DNA of 64,000 bases, taken from Algibacter sp. L3A6. GTDB taxonomy: Bacteria > Bacteroidota > Bacteroidia > Flavobacteriales > Flavobacteriaceae. How positions within the stretch are numbered: position 1 is the stretch's first letter; each line of letters opens with the position of its first letter. This document shows, piece by piece, positions 27,117 to 35,567 of this stretch. Location: the NCBI RefSeq assembly GCF_009796825.1, contig NZ_CP047030.1:3408501-3472500 (forward strand), read 5' to 3'. The notes beneath the pieces were generated by a model. The model worked only from the letters and a program-made list of their open reading frames with translations, searched no databases and was not told the DNA's origin. The position numbers and the translations under genes were made by a program.

Positions 27117-28541
27117 ATGGAACCATATAGACTTAGAATTAACGGAGGTGTTTTATCACCAGGTGAATTAAAATATATTTGCGAAGCCGCAGAAGGTTTA
27201 GGTTTAGATGCTATTTCTTTTGGATCTCGACAAGATATTATTTTTCCAGAAGAGATAGATAAAGAGAAGTTTTCGCAATTCGATAAAATTCAGTTTATAC
27301 AACCTAAGCACGATGGTATAGAAAATATTGTATCATCTTATGTATCGGCCGATATTTTACCAAGTACCTCTTGGCTTACTAGCGATCGTTACTTATATAT
27401 ATTAGAACAATTTAAGCACGATTTAAAATTACGCATCAATATTATAGATCCTAAGCAACGTTTGGTGCCCTTGTTCACAGGTAATGTAAATTTCATCGCT
27501 TCAGAGAGTGAAGATTATTGGTATTTATACGTGCGTTTACCCGAGTGGAAAAAGACAGAAATGTATCCTGCTTTAATTTATAGTTGGGATATGGATAAGG
27601 TAGAACTTGCCATAGAGCAGGTTTTACAAGAAGAGCCAGAAACCATCGAAACGCTTTTTGATTTAGTAAACGATGCCGTAGAAACAAATAACCGTACGGT
27701 AGATAAACCTTTAGAAGTTCCTTTTTACCCATTTCCTTATTATGAAGGTATGAATCGTTTTGGCGACAAATACTGGCTTGGTTTGTATTGGAGAAACAAT
27801 AGATACGATTTAACTTTTCTTAAAGACATGTGCGATTTGTGCGCAGAAAGTAAAATAGGTAAAATATGTATCACCCCATGGAAATCTTTTATAGTAAAAG
27901 GTGTGCCAATCGATTCTAAGTTAAAATGGGAAAAATTTCTTGGTAGTTACGGTATTAATGTGCGCCACTCTATGTTGGAGCTTAATTGGCATTTACCCGT
28001 AAATGATAAAGATGCGCTAAACCTAAAAAAGTATTTAGTAACAAACTTCGATCAAAACGATATAAGTACTTATGGATTAACCTTTGGTATTTCGAACTTC
28101 GAAAGTAAATCTTACCATTTCACATCGGTAGTGATAGAGAAAAACAAAAAACCAGAACTTCTGGGCGATTTTATTATCCGTGATACCTACAATTTACTCT
28201 ATGCTAAAAACTTCGATCCTAATACGGGTGAGTACATTATGCATGTGCAAGATGTAGATAAGGTAGAGCTTCCGGGTTTATTAATGGAGTTAAGTAAACT
28301 CTATTTTGAGCAACTAGGTACGCAACGTGAAGAAGTAAAAGCTGTAGAAGCTAAAAAAGAAACTACCGAAGAAAACGTTTACCAATGTCAAGATTGTTTA
28401 ACTGTATATAACGAAGTCTTTGGCGATATCACTCAAGATATTGATCCAAACACACGCTTTGAAGACCTTGATGAAACTTACGAATGCTCCCTTTGTGAAG
28501 CACCAAAAAGCAATTTTCAGAAAAAACTTTTGGTGAAATAA
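27117..28541 (+). CDS. Sulfite/nitrite reductase-like protein without cluster cysteines, with C-terminal rubredoxin
   Basis: The 474-residue protein opens with a nitrite/sulfite reductase ferredoxin-like half-domain (YRLRINGGVLSPGELKYICE; GLDAISFGSRQDI). A second related half lies around residues 215-400. The Cx5C and Cx3C motifs that bind the 4Fe-4S cluster and sirohaem in true reductases are absent. The last 60 residues are a rubredoxin, with cysteines C424/C427 (YQCQDC) and C457/C460 (YECSLC). It starts 2 bp after the fused nitrate reductase, so both are made together. I infer an electron carrier or docking partner for that enzyme and not a second nitrite reductase. Confidence 0.82.
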   Translation: MEPYRLRINGGVLSPGELKYICEAAEGLGLDAISFGSRQDIIFPEEIDKEKFSQFDKIQFIQPKHDGIENIVSSYVSADILPSTSWLTSDRYLYILEQFKHDLKLRINIIDPKQRLVPLFTGNVNFIASESEDYWYLYVRLPEWKKTEMYPALIYSWDMDKVELAIEQVLQEEPETIETLFDLVNDAVETNNRTVDKPLEVPFYPFPYYEGMNRFGDKYWLGLYWRNNRYDLTFLKDMCDLCAESKIGKICITPWKSFIVKGVPIDSKLKWEKFLGSYGINVRHSMLELNWHLPVNDKDALNLKKYLVTNFDQNDISTYGLTFGISNFESKSYHFTSVVIEKNKKPELLGDFIIRDTYNLLYAKNFDPNTGEYIMHVQDVDKVELPGLLMELSKLYFEQLGTQREEVKAVEAKKETTEENVYQCQDCLTVYNEVFGDITQDIDPNTRFEDLDETYECSLCEAPKSNFQKKLLVK

Positions 28542-28559
28542 TCCTTTTTAGAAGCTATT

Positions 28560-28686
28560 TCCTGCTATTCGCTATATCTTTTTTGTAGACCTAGCTCGAG
28601 TTTAGTACTATCTGCTAAAATAAAATCTTTTAGTAAAATCAGGAATATCTATCCATTCAAAAAAGGATGCCGCTGCTATCAGGGCT
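28560..28686. repeat. Interspersed imperfect palindromic element, copy 2
   Basis: The left arm TCGCTATATCTTTTTTG ends at 28585 and pairs in part with CAAAAAAGGATGCCG starting at 28658. CTTTTTTG and CAAAAAAG match exactly, and CTGCTATTCG and CGCTGCTATCAGGG extend the arms. A smaller TAAAA/TTTTA hairpin sits inside at about 28615-28633. It belongs to the same general class as 2221-2318 and separates the nitrate genes from the NO-sensing operon. Confidence 0.5.
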
Positions 28687-28887
28687 AAACTATCCGTTAT
28701 CATTATTTTAAATTCTAACATTTATTAAATTTGTAATAAGTAGGTATAAAACTTATTTTAACAAGGCAATCTGTGTTTAGCGATATTACTTACATTAAAA
28801 TTGTAACAGTCTAAAAGACCTACAGTGTTTTAGGGGCTTCTCGAAGATTTTGTTACAACTCAACTAACACCGCTAATTTGTTAAAAA

Positions 28888-28977
28888 CCATTCGTCGACA
28901 CTAAAGAGCTATTGGGCGCCATTAAAATCCAATTAGGCGAATTACCATTTTAAAACCCTTGTTTAGAACTATTTTTA
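28888..28977 (+). promoter_or_regulatory. Direct-repeat (LytTR-type) promoter of the NO-sensing operon
   Basis: CCATTCGTCGACACTAAAG starts at 28888 and a weaker copy (CTATTGGGCGCCATT, 10 of 15 matching) starts exactly 21 bp later at 28909. The -7 box TATTTTTA at 28970 lies 61 bp after the second copy. Five other promoters in the window share this layout. The operon driven from here ends with the LytTR regulator itself, so autoregulation is likely. Confidence 0.65.
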
Positions 28978-29009
28978 CATCAAATTCAAAGTAAAAAAAT
29001 ATAATACCC

Positions 29010-29420
29010 ATGAAAACTCTCAACATATTATTAATAGAAGACGACATGATTGAAGTGATGAAGTTTCAAAGAACAATCTCATCTCTTAAATTAGATCACA
29101 AAATTATAGAAGCTAATAACGGTGAAGAAGCTCTAAAAATTTTAGAGAAAAAAGACGAATTACCTGACATTATTTTGTTAGATTTGAATATGCCGAAAAT
29201 TAATGGCATCGAGTTTTTAAACATTTTAAAGTCGGATGATGTATTAAAGTACATCCCAACTATAATTTTAACAACCTCTCAAAATCAAAAAGATTTGTTG
29301 GAGTGTTATAAAATTGGAATTGCTGGCTATGTTTTAAAACCTTTGAAATACGAAGATTACGTTTCTAAAATGGAAAAACTTTTAGCGTATTGGAGTATTA
29401 ATGAATTAAAACAGATATAG
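29010..29420 (+). CDS. Single-domain response regulator (CheY-like)
   Basis: The 136-residue protein is a lone receiver domain: acidic pocket LLIEDD, phospho-acceptor D58 in ILLDLNMPKING, then a conserved threonine in ILTTSQ and lysine in YVLKPLKYED. It has no output domain, so it acts through protein contact or as a phosphate shuttle or sink in the phosphorelay encoded downstream. Its stop codon directly abuts the ATG of the H-NOX gene. Confidence 0.9.
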   Translation: MKTLNILLIEDDMIEVMKFQRTISSLKLDHKIIEANNGEEALKILEKKDELPDIILLDLNMPKINGIEFLNILKSDDVLKYIPTIILTTSQNQKDLLECYKIGIAGYVLKPLKYEDYVSKMEKLLAYWSINELKQI

Positions 29421-29960
29421 ATGAAAGGTATTGTTTTTACTGAATTTTTAGATTTAGTTGAAGATAAGTTTGGACTAGAAATGGTCGATAGAATTATAAC
29501 GGCTTCAACATTAAAGTCCGATGGCGTATATACTGCTGTAGGCACATACAGTTTCTCCGAAATGCTGCAGTTATTAGAGCATTTAAGCGAAAACACAGGT
29601 ATCTCTATAGATAATTTATTACTAGTTTATGCAGAACACTTTTTTAGTGTTATTGAAAAAAGTTATCCAGGGCTTTTGGCCACTTACAAAGACCCTATTG
29701 AAATGATTTCTTCAATAGAAAACCATATTCATGTTGAGGTTAGAAAAATTTATCCAGATGCCGAGTTACCAACTTTCGAGGTATTAGATAAAACCGAAAA
29801 CTCATTGGTACTTATTTATAAATCAAGTCGTGCTATGCACCATTTTGGTTTAGGATTAATGAACAAAACATTTGAGCATTTTAATTCAACAGCTAAAATA
29901 GATTTAGAAAAAATAAAAGAAGACGGAACTGAAGTTAGATTTTTTATTCAAAGAAATTAA
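29421..29960 (+). CDS. H-NOX haem nitric oxide-binding sensor
   Basis: The 179-residue protein has the length and fold pattern of bacterial H-NOX domains. The haem-ligating histidine is H104 in NHIHVEVRKIYPDAELP, and the haem-propionate motif YxSxR is present as Y133, S135 and R137 in IYKSSRAMHHFG. H-NOX proteins bind NO at a ferrous haem and change the activity of a partner kinase or cyclase encoded next door. Here the partner should be the PAS kinase, whose ATG overlaps the H-NOX stop codon by one base. NO binding is well supported by motifs; oxygen discrimination cannot be judged from sequence. Confidence 0.92.
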   Translation: MKGIVFTEFLDLVEDKFGLEMVDRIITASTLKSDGVYTAVGTYSFSEMLQLLEHLSENTGISIDNLLLVYAEHFFSVIEKSYPGLLATYKDPIEMISSIENHIHVEVRKIYPDAELPTFEVLDKTENSLVLIYKSSRAMHHFGLGLMNKTFEHFNSTAKIDLEKIKEDGTEVRFFIQRN

Positions 29961-31924
29961 TGAGTCAGGATCAATCTGAAATACTACAACGCGCTCTAAA
30001 AAGAGAAAAAGCGGCTCGTAAAGCTGCTGAATCTATCCTTGAAGAAAAATCGAGAGAACTTTTCTTTACTACCCAAAAATTAAAAAATTTACTAGACGAG
30101 AAATCTTCGCAGCTTCAAGGTGTTTTTGAAAACATTATTGATGCTTACGTTGTAATGGATATAAGTGGTAACGTTATAAAATTTAACGAAGCTGCTACCA
30201 AATTATTTGGTTACGATATTGATAAAGAAGAAGTAAATGTAAATAACCTAATTTATAAAGAAGACTACGAGTATGCTATAAACTCTTTTATAGAGTTAAC
30301 AACTAATGGGTTTTTTAAAGATTACGAGGCGCGCGTGTACACTAAATCTAAAGAGGTAAAGTGGGTGCATATTAATGCGAGTATTATTTTTGATAAAGAT
30401 AAAAAACCAGTTGCCGCTCAAGGTATTGTTAGAGATATTAGTGATCAAAAAAGATCGGCAGAAAAATTAATAGAATCAGAAGATAGACTATCTACACTTA
30501 TAATAAATTTAGATAGTGGTATCATTCTAGAAGATGAAGATAGAAATATAGTACTCACAAATAATAAATTTTGTGAGCTTTTTGGGTTAGATGCAAATCC
30601 GGCAGAATTAGTTGGTATGGATTGCAAAGCAGCTGCAGAGCACAATAAGGTTTTGTTTAAGGAGCCTGAGGTGTTTTTACAAAGAATGCAAGAAATTGAT
30701 GCGGCCAAAGAAAACGTAATTGGTGATGAGCTCGAAATGGTAGATGGAAAAATACTAGAGCGAAGTTACATGCCTATTATAACAGGAAATGAGTATAAAG
30801 GTTACTTATGGACATTTACAGATATTACTCTAAAAAGAACCTATAGAGATAGTTTAGAAGCTCAAAAGCAAAAGTATTATAACATTATTGCTAACATGAA
30901 TTTGGGCCTTGTCGAGGTTAATAATAACGACGAAATTTTAATGATTAACCAGAGTTTTTCCGATATGTCTGGTTATACAGAAGATGAGGTAAGAGGTGAA
31001 AATGCAGGTGAAATTTTTGCAGCCGAAGATATTCGCGAAATTATAGAAGAAGAAAGCAAAAAACGCAAAAATGGGCAATCTAGTTCTTACGAGCTTAAAG
31101 CTAAAAACAAAGCAGGAGATATTCGCTATTGGTTAATTAGTGGTGCGCCTAATTATGATATAGATGGTAAAGTAATAGGATCGATTGGGATTCATTTAGA
31201 TATTACTGAAATTAAGAACTTAGAACTCCAAAAAGAAAAACTTCTTGAAAAACTAGAAAAAAGTAATGATGAGTTACAAGAATACGCACACATAGTTTCT
31301 CACGATTTAAAATCACCTTTGCGTAGTATCGATGCTTTAGTAAGTTGGTTAAAAGAAGATAATAAAGATAAGTTGGATGATATGAGTATGCAAAACTTTG
31401 CACTTATTGAAACCACTTTAGAGAAAATGGAGCAATTAATTACCGATGTTTTAAATTACTCGAGCGTTGGATCGGATATTGCAGAAAAAATAGAGGTCGA
31501 TTTAGACGATATGCTAAATGGGCTCGTTACTATATTATACGTTCCAGAACATATCAAAATTAAAATACAAAAGCCTTTACCAAAAATACAGGGAGACCGA
31601 ACCAAATTACAGCAACTTTTTCAGAATTTAATTAGTAATTCGGTTAAATTTATAGACAAGGAAGAAGGTAGTATTATAGTAGATTTTGATGACTTAAAAA
31701 GTCATTATAAATTCTCAATAAAAGATAATGGCATTGGTATAGATAAAAAATATCATGATAAAATATTTAAAATATTCCATTCATTAAAGAAAAGTAAAGA
31801 TTCGTCTGGTATTGGATTATCGATAGTTAAAAAAATCGTCGATTTACATGAAGGTGAAATCTGGTTAGATAGCGAGCCTAATATAGGAACCACGTTTTAT
31901 TTTACATTAAAAAAACAGCCATGA
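29960..31924 (+). CDS. Soluble three-PAS sensor histidine kinase, H-NOX partner
   Basis: The 654-residue protein has no membrane segments. An N-terminal coiled coil (about 7-50) is followed by PAS domains at about 51-165, 172-292 and 300-418. A short coil precedes the HisKA domain with phospho-acceptor H448 in HIVSHDLKSPLRSID. The ATPase domain has NLISNSVKFID, DNGIGID and SSGIGLSIVKKIV. It is probably the kinase inhibited or activated by the adjacent H-NOX. Its catalytic half is very like that of the second kinase at 33058 (SHDLKSPLRSID in both), so the two may share a phosphotransfer target. Confidence 0.9.
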   Translation: MSQDQSEILQRALKREKAARKAAESILEEKSRELFFTTQKLKNLLDEKSSQLQGVFENIIDAYVVMDISGNVIKFNEAATKLFGYDIDKEEVNVNNLIYKEDYEYAINSFIELTTNGFFKDYEARVYTKSKEVKWVHINASIIFDKDKKPVAAQGIVRDISDQKRSAEKLIESEDRLSTLIINLDSGIILEDEDRNIVLTNNKFCELFGLDANPAELVGMDCKAAAEHNKVLFKEPEVFLQRMQEIDAAKENVIGDELEMVDGKILERSYMPIITGNEYKGYLWTFTDITLKRTYRDSLEAQKQKYYNIIANMNLGLVEVNNNDEILMINQSFSDMSGYTEDEVRGENAGEIFAAEDIREIIEEESKKRKNGQSSSYELKAKNKAGDIRYWLISGAPNYDIDGKVIGSIGIHLDITEIKNLELQKEKLLEKLEKSNDELQEYAHIVSHDLKSPLRSIDALVSWLKEDNKDKLDDMSMQNFALIETTLEKMEQLITDVLNYSSVGSDIAEKIEVDLDDMLNGLVTILYVPEHIKIKIQKPLPKIQGDRTKLQQLFQNLISNSVKFIDKEEGSIIVDFDDLKSHYKFSIKDNGIGIDKKYHDKIFKIFHSLKKSKDSSGIGLSIVKKIVDLHEGEIWLDSEPNIGTTFYFTLKKQP

Positions 31925-33054
31925 AAACAGTACAATTAGTAAAACATAAAAATAAAGATTGGGAATACGTAATCGAAAAACAAGAATTAAAGGAACCTTT
32001 AGTTCTTGTTTTTGGAAATAGATATTTATTAGAAAACGGTACTATTTACGAAGAGCTTAGAGCGCAATTTCCCGATGGTCATATTATATTTGCTTCATCT
32101 TGTGCAGAAATATCATCTAATACTGTAAACGATGATAGTATTACGGTTACGGCTATAGAATTTGAAAAAAGTAAATTTGTTATTAAAACAAGCAACGTTT
32201 TAAATGCAGATTTAGACAGTTACAAAACAGGAAAAGACCTAATTAATCAATTACCGCAAGAAGGCTTAAAATATGTGTTTGTAGTCTCGGAAGGTAGTTT
32301 TATTAACGGTAGCCAGCTTACTCAAGGCATGAGTGCTTCAACAGAAGATAATTTAATTATTACTGGAGGTTTATGTGGTGATGATGCGCGTTTTGAAAAA
32401 ACATTAGCATCCTATAACGAAAACCCTAAAGAAGGTGAGTTAGTTGCTGTTGGTTTTTATGGTGATACATTAGAAATTTCGTTTTCAATTCACGGCGGAT
32501 GGACTCCTTTTGGTCCAGAACGTATTGTAACAAAATCTGAGGGAAATATTCTTTATGAGCTTGATGGTTTACCAGCTCTAGATTTATATAAAAATTATCT
32601 AGGAGAAAAAGCTAAGGATTTACCAGGTGCTGCATTATTGTATCCTTTTAATGTAAAAACAGAAGAAGAAACCCAATCTATTGTTCGGTCTATTTTAAAT
32701 ATTGATGAAGAAAAGAATGCCGTAATTTTAGCAGGAGATATAAAAGAAAATGCTAAAATACAACTTATGATGACTAATGTCGATCATATTGCAAATGCAT
32801 CAGAACGTGCTGCTAGACAGGCTTTAGAACATAGGATAAACAAGCCAGAACTGGCTATACTAGTTAGTTGTATTGGTAGAAAGTTAGTTCTCGACCAACG
32901 TGTAGAGGAGGAGATAGAAGAAGTTATTGAAGTTATAGGGAAAGATGCTGTTATCAGTGGTTTTTATTCCTATGGAGAAATAGCGCCTTTTCACGGTGAA
33001 GTTGCCTGCCAATTACATAACCAAACTATGACCATAACGCTTATAAGCGAATAG
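31921..33054 (+). CDS. FIST domain sensor protein (candidate NosP-type NO sensor)
   Basis: The 377-residue protein has both FIST parts. FIST_N covers about residues 25-205 (IIFASSCAEISSNTV; LIITGGLCGDDARFE; LVAVGFYGDTLEISF). FIST_C covers about 210-365 (GGWTPFGPERIVTKSEGN; LPGAALLYPF; SGFYSYGEIAPF; CQLHNQTMTITLIS). Some FIST proteins, named NosP, bind haem and NO and control adjacent histidine kinases. Others have different ligands, so NO sensing here is an inference strengthened by the neighbouring H-NOX. The start overlaps the end of the PAS kinase by 4 bp and the stop is 3 bp before the second kinase. Confidence 0.85.
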   Translation: MKTVQLVKHKNKDWEYVIEKQELKEPLVLVFGNRYLLENGTIYEELRAQFPDGHIIFASSCAEISSNTVNDDSITVTAIEFEKSKFVIKTSNVLNADLDSYKTGKDLINQLPQEGLKYVFVVSEGSFINGSQLTQGMSASTEDNLIITGGLCGDDARFEKTLASYNENPKEGELVAVGFYGDTLEISFSIHGGWTPFGPERIVTKSEGNILYELDGLPALDLYKNYLGEKAKDLPGAALLYPFNVKTEEETQSIVRSILNIDEEKNAVILAGDIKENAKIQLMMTNVDHIANASERAARQALEHRINKPELAILVSCIGRKLVLDQRVEEEIEEVIEVIGKDAVISGFYSYGEIAPFHGEVACQLHNQTMTITLISE

Positions 33055-33057
33055 ATA

Positions 33058-34122
33058 ATGAATTCATTACTAAAAAGACAAATACGTAAATTTTTAAGTG
33101 AAGAATTAAAAAACAATAATGATTTAGCTGAATTTCTTAATGCAGTAGATCTTTCCTATAATAATTTTGACGAACAATCTAGCATGATTCAAAGAGCCAT
33201 GTCTATTAGTTCTGATGAATTGTATTCGGCTAACCGAAAATTACAAAAAGAAGCAAATGAGCAGAAAGAAGTAATCGAAAAACTGAAAAATGTTATCGAT
33301 ACTTTAAAATACTACAACTTAAATGAAGATGAAAAACCGGAAAATGTTGAGTTAACAGGTTCTAAGTTGGTAGATTTTATCGATAATCAAACTAAGGAGA
33401 TTATCGAAATGAATAAGCAAAAGCAATCGCTTTTGAATGAGTTAGCCCATCAAAATCAAGAACTTAGTGATTATGCCCATATGGTATCTCACGATTTAAA
33501 ATCACCTTTACGTAGCATAGACACCTTAACGAGTTGGTTAAAGGAAGATTATAATGAATCGGTTGATGATAATGGTAAAAAAACATTAGATCTCATCAGA
33601 TCCAATGTAGAAAAAATGGATACTTTAATTACAGGTATTTTAGAATACTCCACCATCGGTAAAAACCAAATTGATGTTTACGATGTTGATGTAGATAAGC
33701 TTATAGATGATATTATAAAAACAACCCAAGTTCCTGAAAATATTAGCATATCTAAAGCTAATTTACCCATTGTTAAAGGTGACAAATATAGGTTACAGCA
33801 ATTGTTTCAAAACTTGATAGGTAATGCTATTAAATATAATGATAAAGCTCAAGGAACTGTTGAAGTAGGGGTAGAAGATGTCGGTGAATATTGGCAATTT
33901 CATATAAGAGATAACGGGAAGGGAATTGAAGAAACCTACTTTAATAAAATTTTTAAAACCTTTATTAAGTTAGAAAATAATCCGGAATCTTCAGGAATCG
34001 GATTGTCTATTGTAAAAAAAATAGTAGAATTATACGGTGGGAAAATTTGGTTAGAATCTCAAGTTGATATTGGAACCACTTTTTACTTCACATTAAAAAA
34101 ATTACCAAATGGAACAGCCTAA
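33058..34122 (+). CDS. Soluble histidine kinase, FIST partner
   Basis: The 354-residue kinase has no PAS or membrane segment. Residues 1-75 (LKRQIRKFLSEEL; FLNAVDLSYNNFDEQSSM) form the helical region that recurs in kinases and cyclases encoded beside FIST proteins. A coiled coil follows to about 135. HisKA has the phospho-acceptor H145 in MVSHDLKSPLRSID, and the ATPase domain has NLIGNAIKYND, DNGKGIE and SSGIGLSIVKKIV. It should take its input from the FIST protein. Its 3' end overlaps the HPt gene by 14 bp. Confidence 0.9.
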   Translation: MNSLLKRQIRKFLSEELKNNNDLAEFLNAVDLSYNNFDEQSSMIQRAMSISSDELYSANRKLQKEANEQKEVIEKLKNVIDTLKYYNLNEDEKPENVELTGSKLVDFIDNQTKEIIEMNKQKQSLLNELAHQNQELSDYAHMVSHDLKSPLRSIDTLTSWLKEDYNESVDDNGKKTLDLIRSNVEKMDTLITGILEYSTIGKNQIDVYDVDVDKLIDDIIKTTQVPENISISKANLPIVKGDKYRLQQLFQNLIGNAIKYNDKAQGTVEVGVEDVGEYWQFHIRDNGKGIEETYFNKIFKTFIKLENNPESSGIGLSIVKKIVELYGGKIWLESQVDIGTTFYFTLKKLPNGTA

Positions 34123-34426
34123 CCAAACTTACATCGATAGTTTATCTGGAGGAGACGAAGCTTTCAAACAAAAACTAATAGATATTATTAAAAAAGAGTA
34201 TCCAGAAGAGAAACAAGTGTATTTTGACAACTATAATGCCAATAATTTTAAATTAGCTGCAGATAATGTGCATAAACTTAAGCATAAAATTAGTATTTTA
34301 GGCCTTGAAAAGAGTTATGATGTAGCCGTTGCTTACGAAACCAATTTATTAGAAGGTTCAACCGACCAAAAAGAGGAATTTGAAGCTATTTTAAACAACA
34401 TAACTATATATTTAAAAGACCTCTAA
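34109..34426 (+). CDS. Stand-alone HPt phosphotransfer protein
   Basis: The 105-residue all-helical protein carries an HPt motif ADNVHKLKHKISILGLE, with H55 as the predicted phospho-acceptor. It lies between two kinases upstream and a LytTR response regulator 9 bp downstream, so it can collect phosphate through the receiver at 29010 and pass it to the LytTR regulator. Its start lies inside the kinase gene, which suggests translational coupling. Confidence 0.85.
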   Translation: MEQPNQTYIDSLSGGDEAFKQKLIDIIKKEYPEEKQVYFDNYNANNFKLAADNVHKLKHKISILGLEKSYDVAVAYETNLLEGSTDQKEEFEAILNNITIYLKDL

Positions 34427-34435
34427 ATATTATTT

Positions 34436-35149
34436 ATGAATTGTATTGTTATTGATGACGAAGCTACAGCTAGAGTAATTATTTCTCAACTATGCGCGAA
34501 TGTGCCAAGTCTTAATGTATTAGCAGATTTCCCTAATGCAATGCAAGCTATTAAATACTTAAATCAAAATGAAGTAGATTTAATTATTTTAGACATACAC
34601 ATGCCAGATTTTAATGGTTTCGATTTTATTGATACATTAAAAAACCCTTCAAAAATAATTTTAACAACCTCCGATCCTAAATTTGCAATACAAGCCTTTG
34701 AATATGATTGTATTGTAGATTACTTAGTAAAGCCAGTAACGCAAGAGCGTTTTTTGAAAGCCATACAAAAAGCGGAGTCTAAGGAAAGCCCTGTTGTTCA
34801 AACGGCTACGAAGCCGGAAGAGGCAGAGTCTTCTTCAGGAAACGATTTATACGTTAATATTGATAGGCGCTTAATAAAAATAGATATTCCAAGTATCTAT
34901 CTAGTAGAGGCTAAGGGCGACTATATTCAAGTAAAAACCGAAGATAAAAATTACACAGTACATTCTACCTTAAAGAAAATTGAAGACAAATTACCTGACG
35001 ATTTGTTTTTAAAAGTGCATAGATCTTACATCATAAATGTTAAAAAAATTATTGATATTGAAGATAATAGTGTACTTATTAAAAAGGATGTTATTCCTGT
35101 AAGTCGCTCTAATAGACCAGAACTTATGAAGCGTTTGAATTTACTTTAA
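34436..35149 (+). CDS. LytTR-type response regulator
   Basis: The 237-residue protein has an N-terminal receiver (CIVIDDEATARVI; phospho-acceptor D53 in IILDIHMPDFNG) and a C-terminal LytTR DNA-binding domain from about residue 137 (LYVNIDRRLIKIDIPSIYLVE-type start, then EAKGDYIQVKTEDK, THSTLKKIEDKLP-like helix, and LKVHRSYIINVKKI). LytTR domains bind 9-bp direct repeats with centres about 21 bp apart, often far upstream of the promoter. That is the geometry of the repeated element found at six promoters in this window, so this protein is the best candidate for binding it. Confidence 0.93.
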   Translation: MNCIVIDDEATARVIISQLCANVPSLNVLADFPNAMQAIKYLNQNEVDLIILDIHMPDFNGFDFIDTLKNPSKIILTTSDPKFAIQAFEYDCIVDYLVKPVTQERFLKAIQKAESKESPVVQTATKPEEAESSSGNDLYVNIDRRLIKIDIPSIYLVEAKGDYIQVKTEDKNYTVHSTLKKIEDKLPDDLFLKVHRSYIINVKKIIDIEDNSVLIKKDVIPVSRSNRPELMKRLNLL

Positions 35150-35178
35150 TTTGGTTTTTGGGTAATTTTAGAAGTATT

Positions 35179-35186
35179 TATTTTTG
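35179..35186 (+). promoter_or_regulatory. -7 box of the small membrane protein gene
   Basis: TATTTTTG matches TAnnTTTG exactly and lies 28 bp before the ATG at 35214. No direct-repeat element of the LytTR type is seen upstream of it. Confidence 0.45.
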
Positions 35187-35213
35187 TGTCTTTATCATTG
35201 AAAAACTTATAAA

Positions 35214-35567
35214 ATGAAGCAGTATTTTAAAAATAATTCAATCCAAATTTATAGAATATTAATAGGAATTGTGTTGATTGGAAAAATATCTAATTGGTTT
35301 CTAAATTACAGCGACGAAACTAATAAGTTACTTAATACGGTAATGTTTTGTTTAATAGGTATAGCTTACCTCACTTTTTCATGGGCATTAGATAAAGCTA
35401 TTCTAAAACTAATATTTGTTATTTGCGGACTGTATTTAATAGTGATGAATTTTATACCAGACTTTGGTTGGAATTCACGAATTGGAATTACCTGTATTTT
35501 GACGCCAATTGTAATTGGTAAATTTTTACCAGAGGAAGACGTTGAAGAAGGAATTGTAATATGGTAA
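35214..35567 (+). CDS. Small four-helix membrane protein, unknown function
   Basis: The 117-residue protein is not a family I recognise. Hydrophobic stretches at about 13-30, 41-60, 65-84 and 88-105 suggest four membrane helices, with an acidic tail (LPEEDVEEGIVIW). It has its own promoter 28 bp upstream and is followed by 426 bp without a gene. The reading frame has normal base composition for the region and is probably real. Confidence 0.6.
   Translation: MKQYFKNNSIQIYRILIGIVLIGKISNWFLNYSDETNKLLNTVMFCLIGIAYLTFSWALDKAILKLIFVICGLYLIVMNFIPDFGWNSRIGITCILTPIVIGKFLPEEDVEEGIVIW

Noticed and set aside
27117..28541. Second assimilatory nitrite reductase
   Set aside because: The sirohaem and 4Fe-4S cysteine motifs are missing; only rubredoxin cysteines are present.
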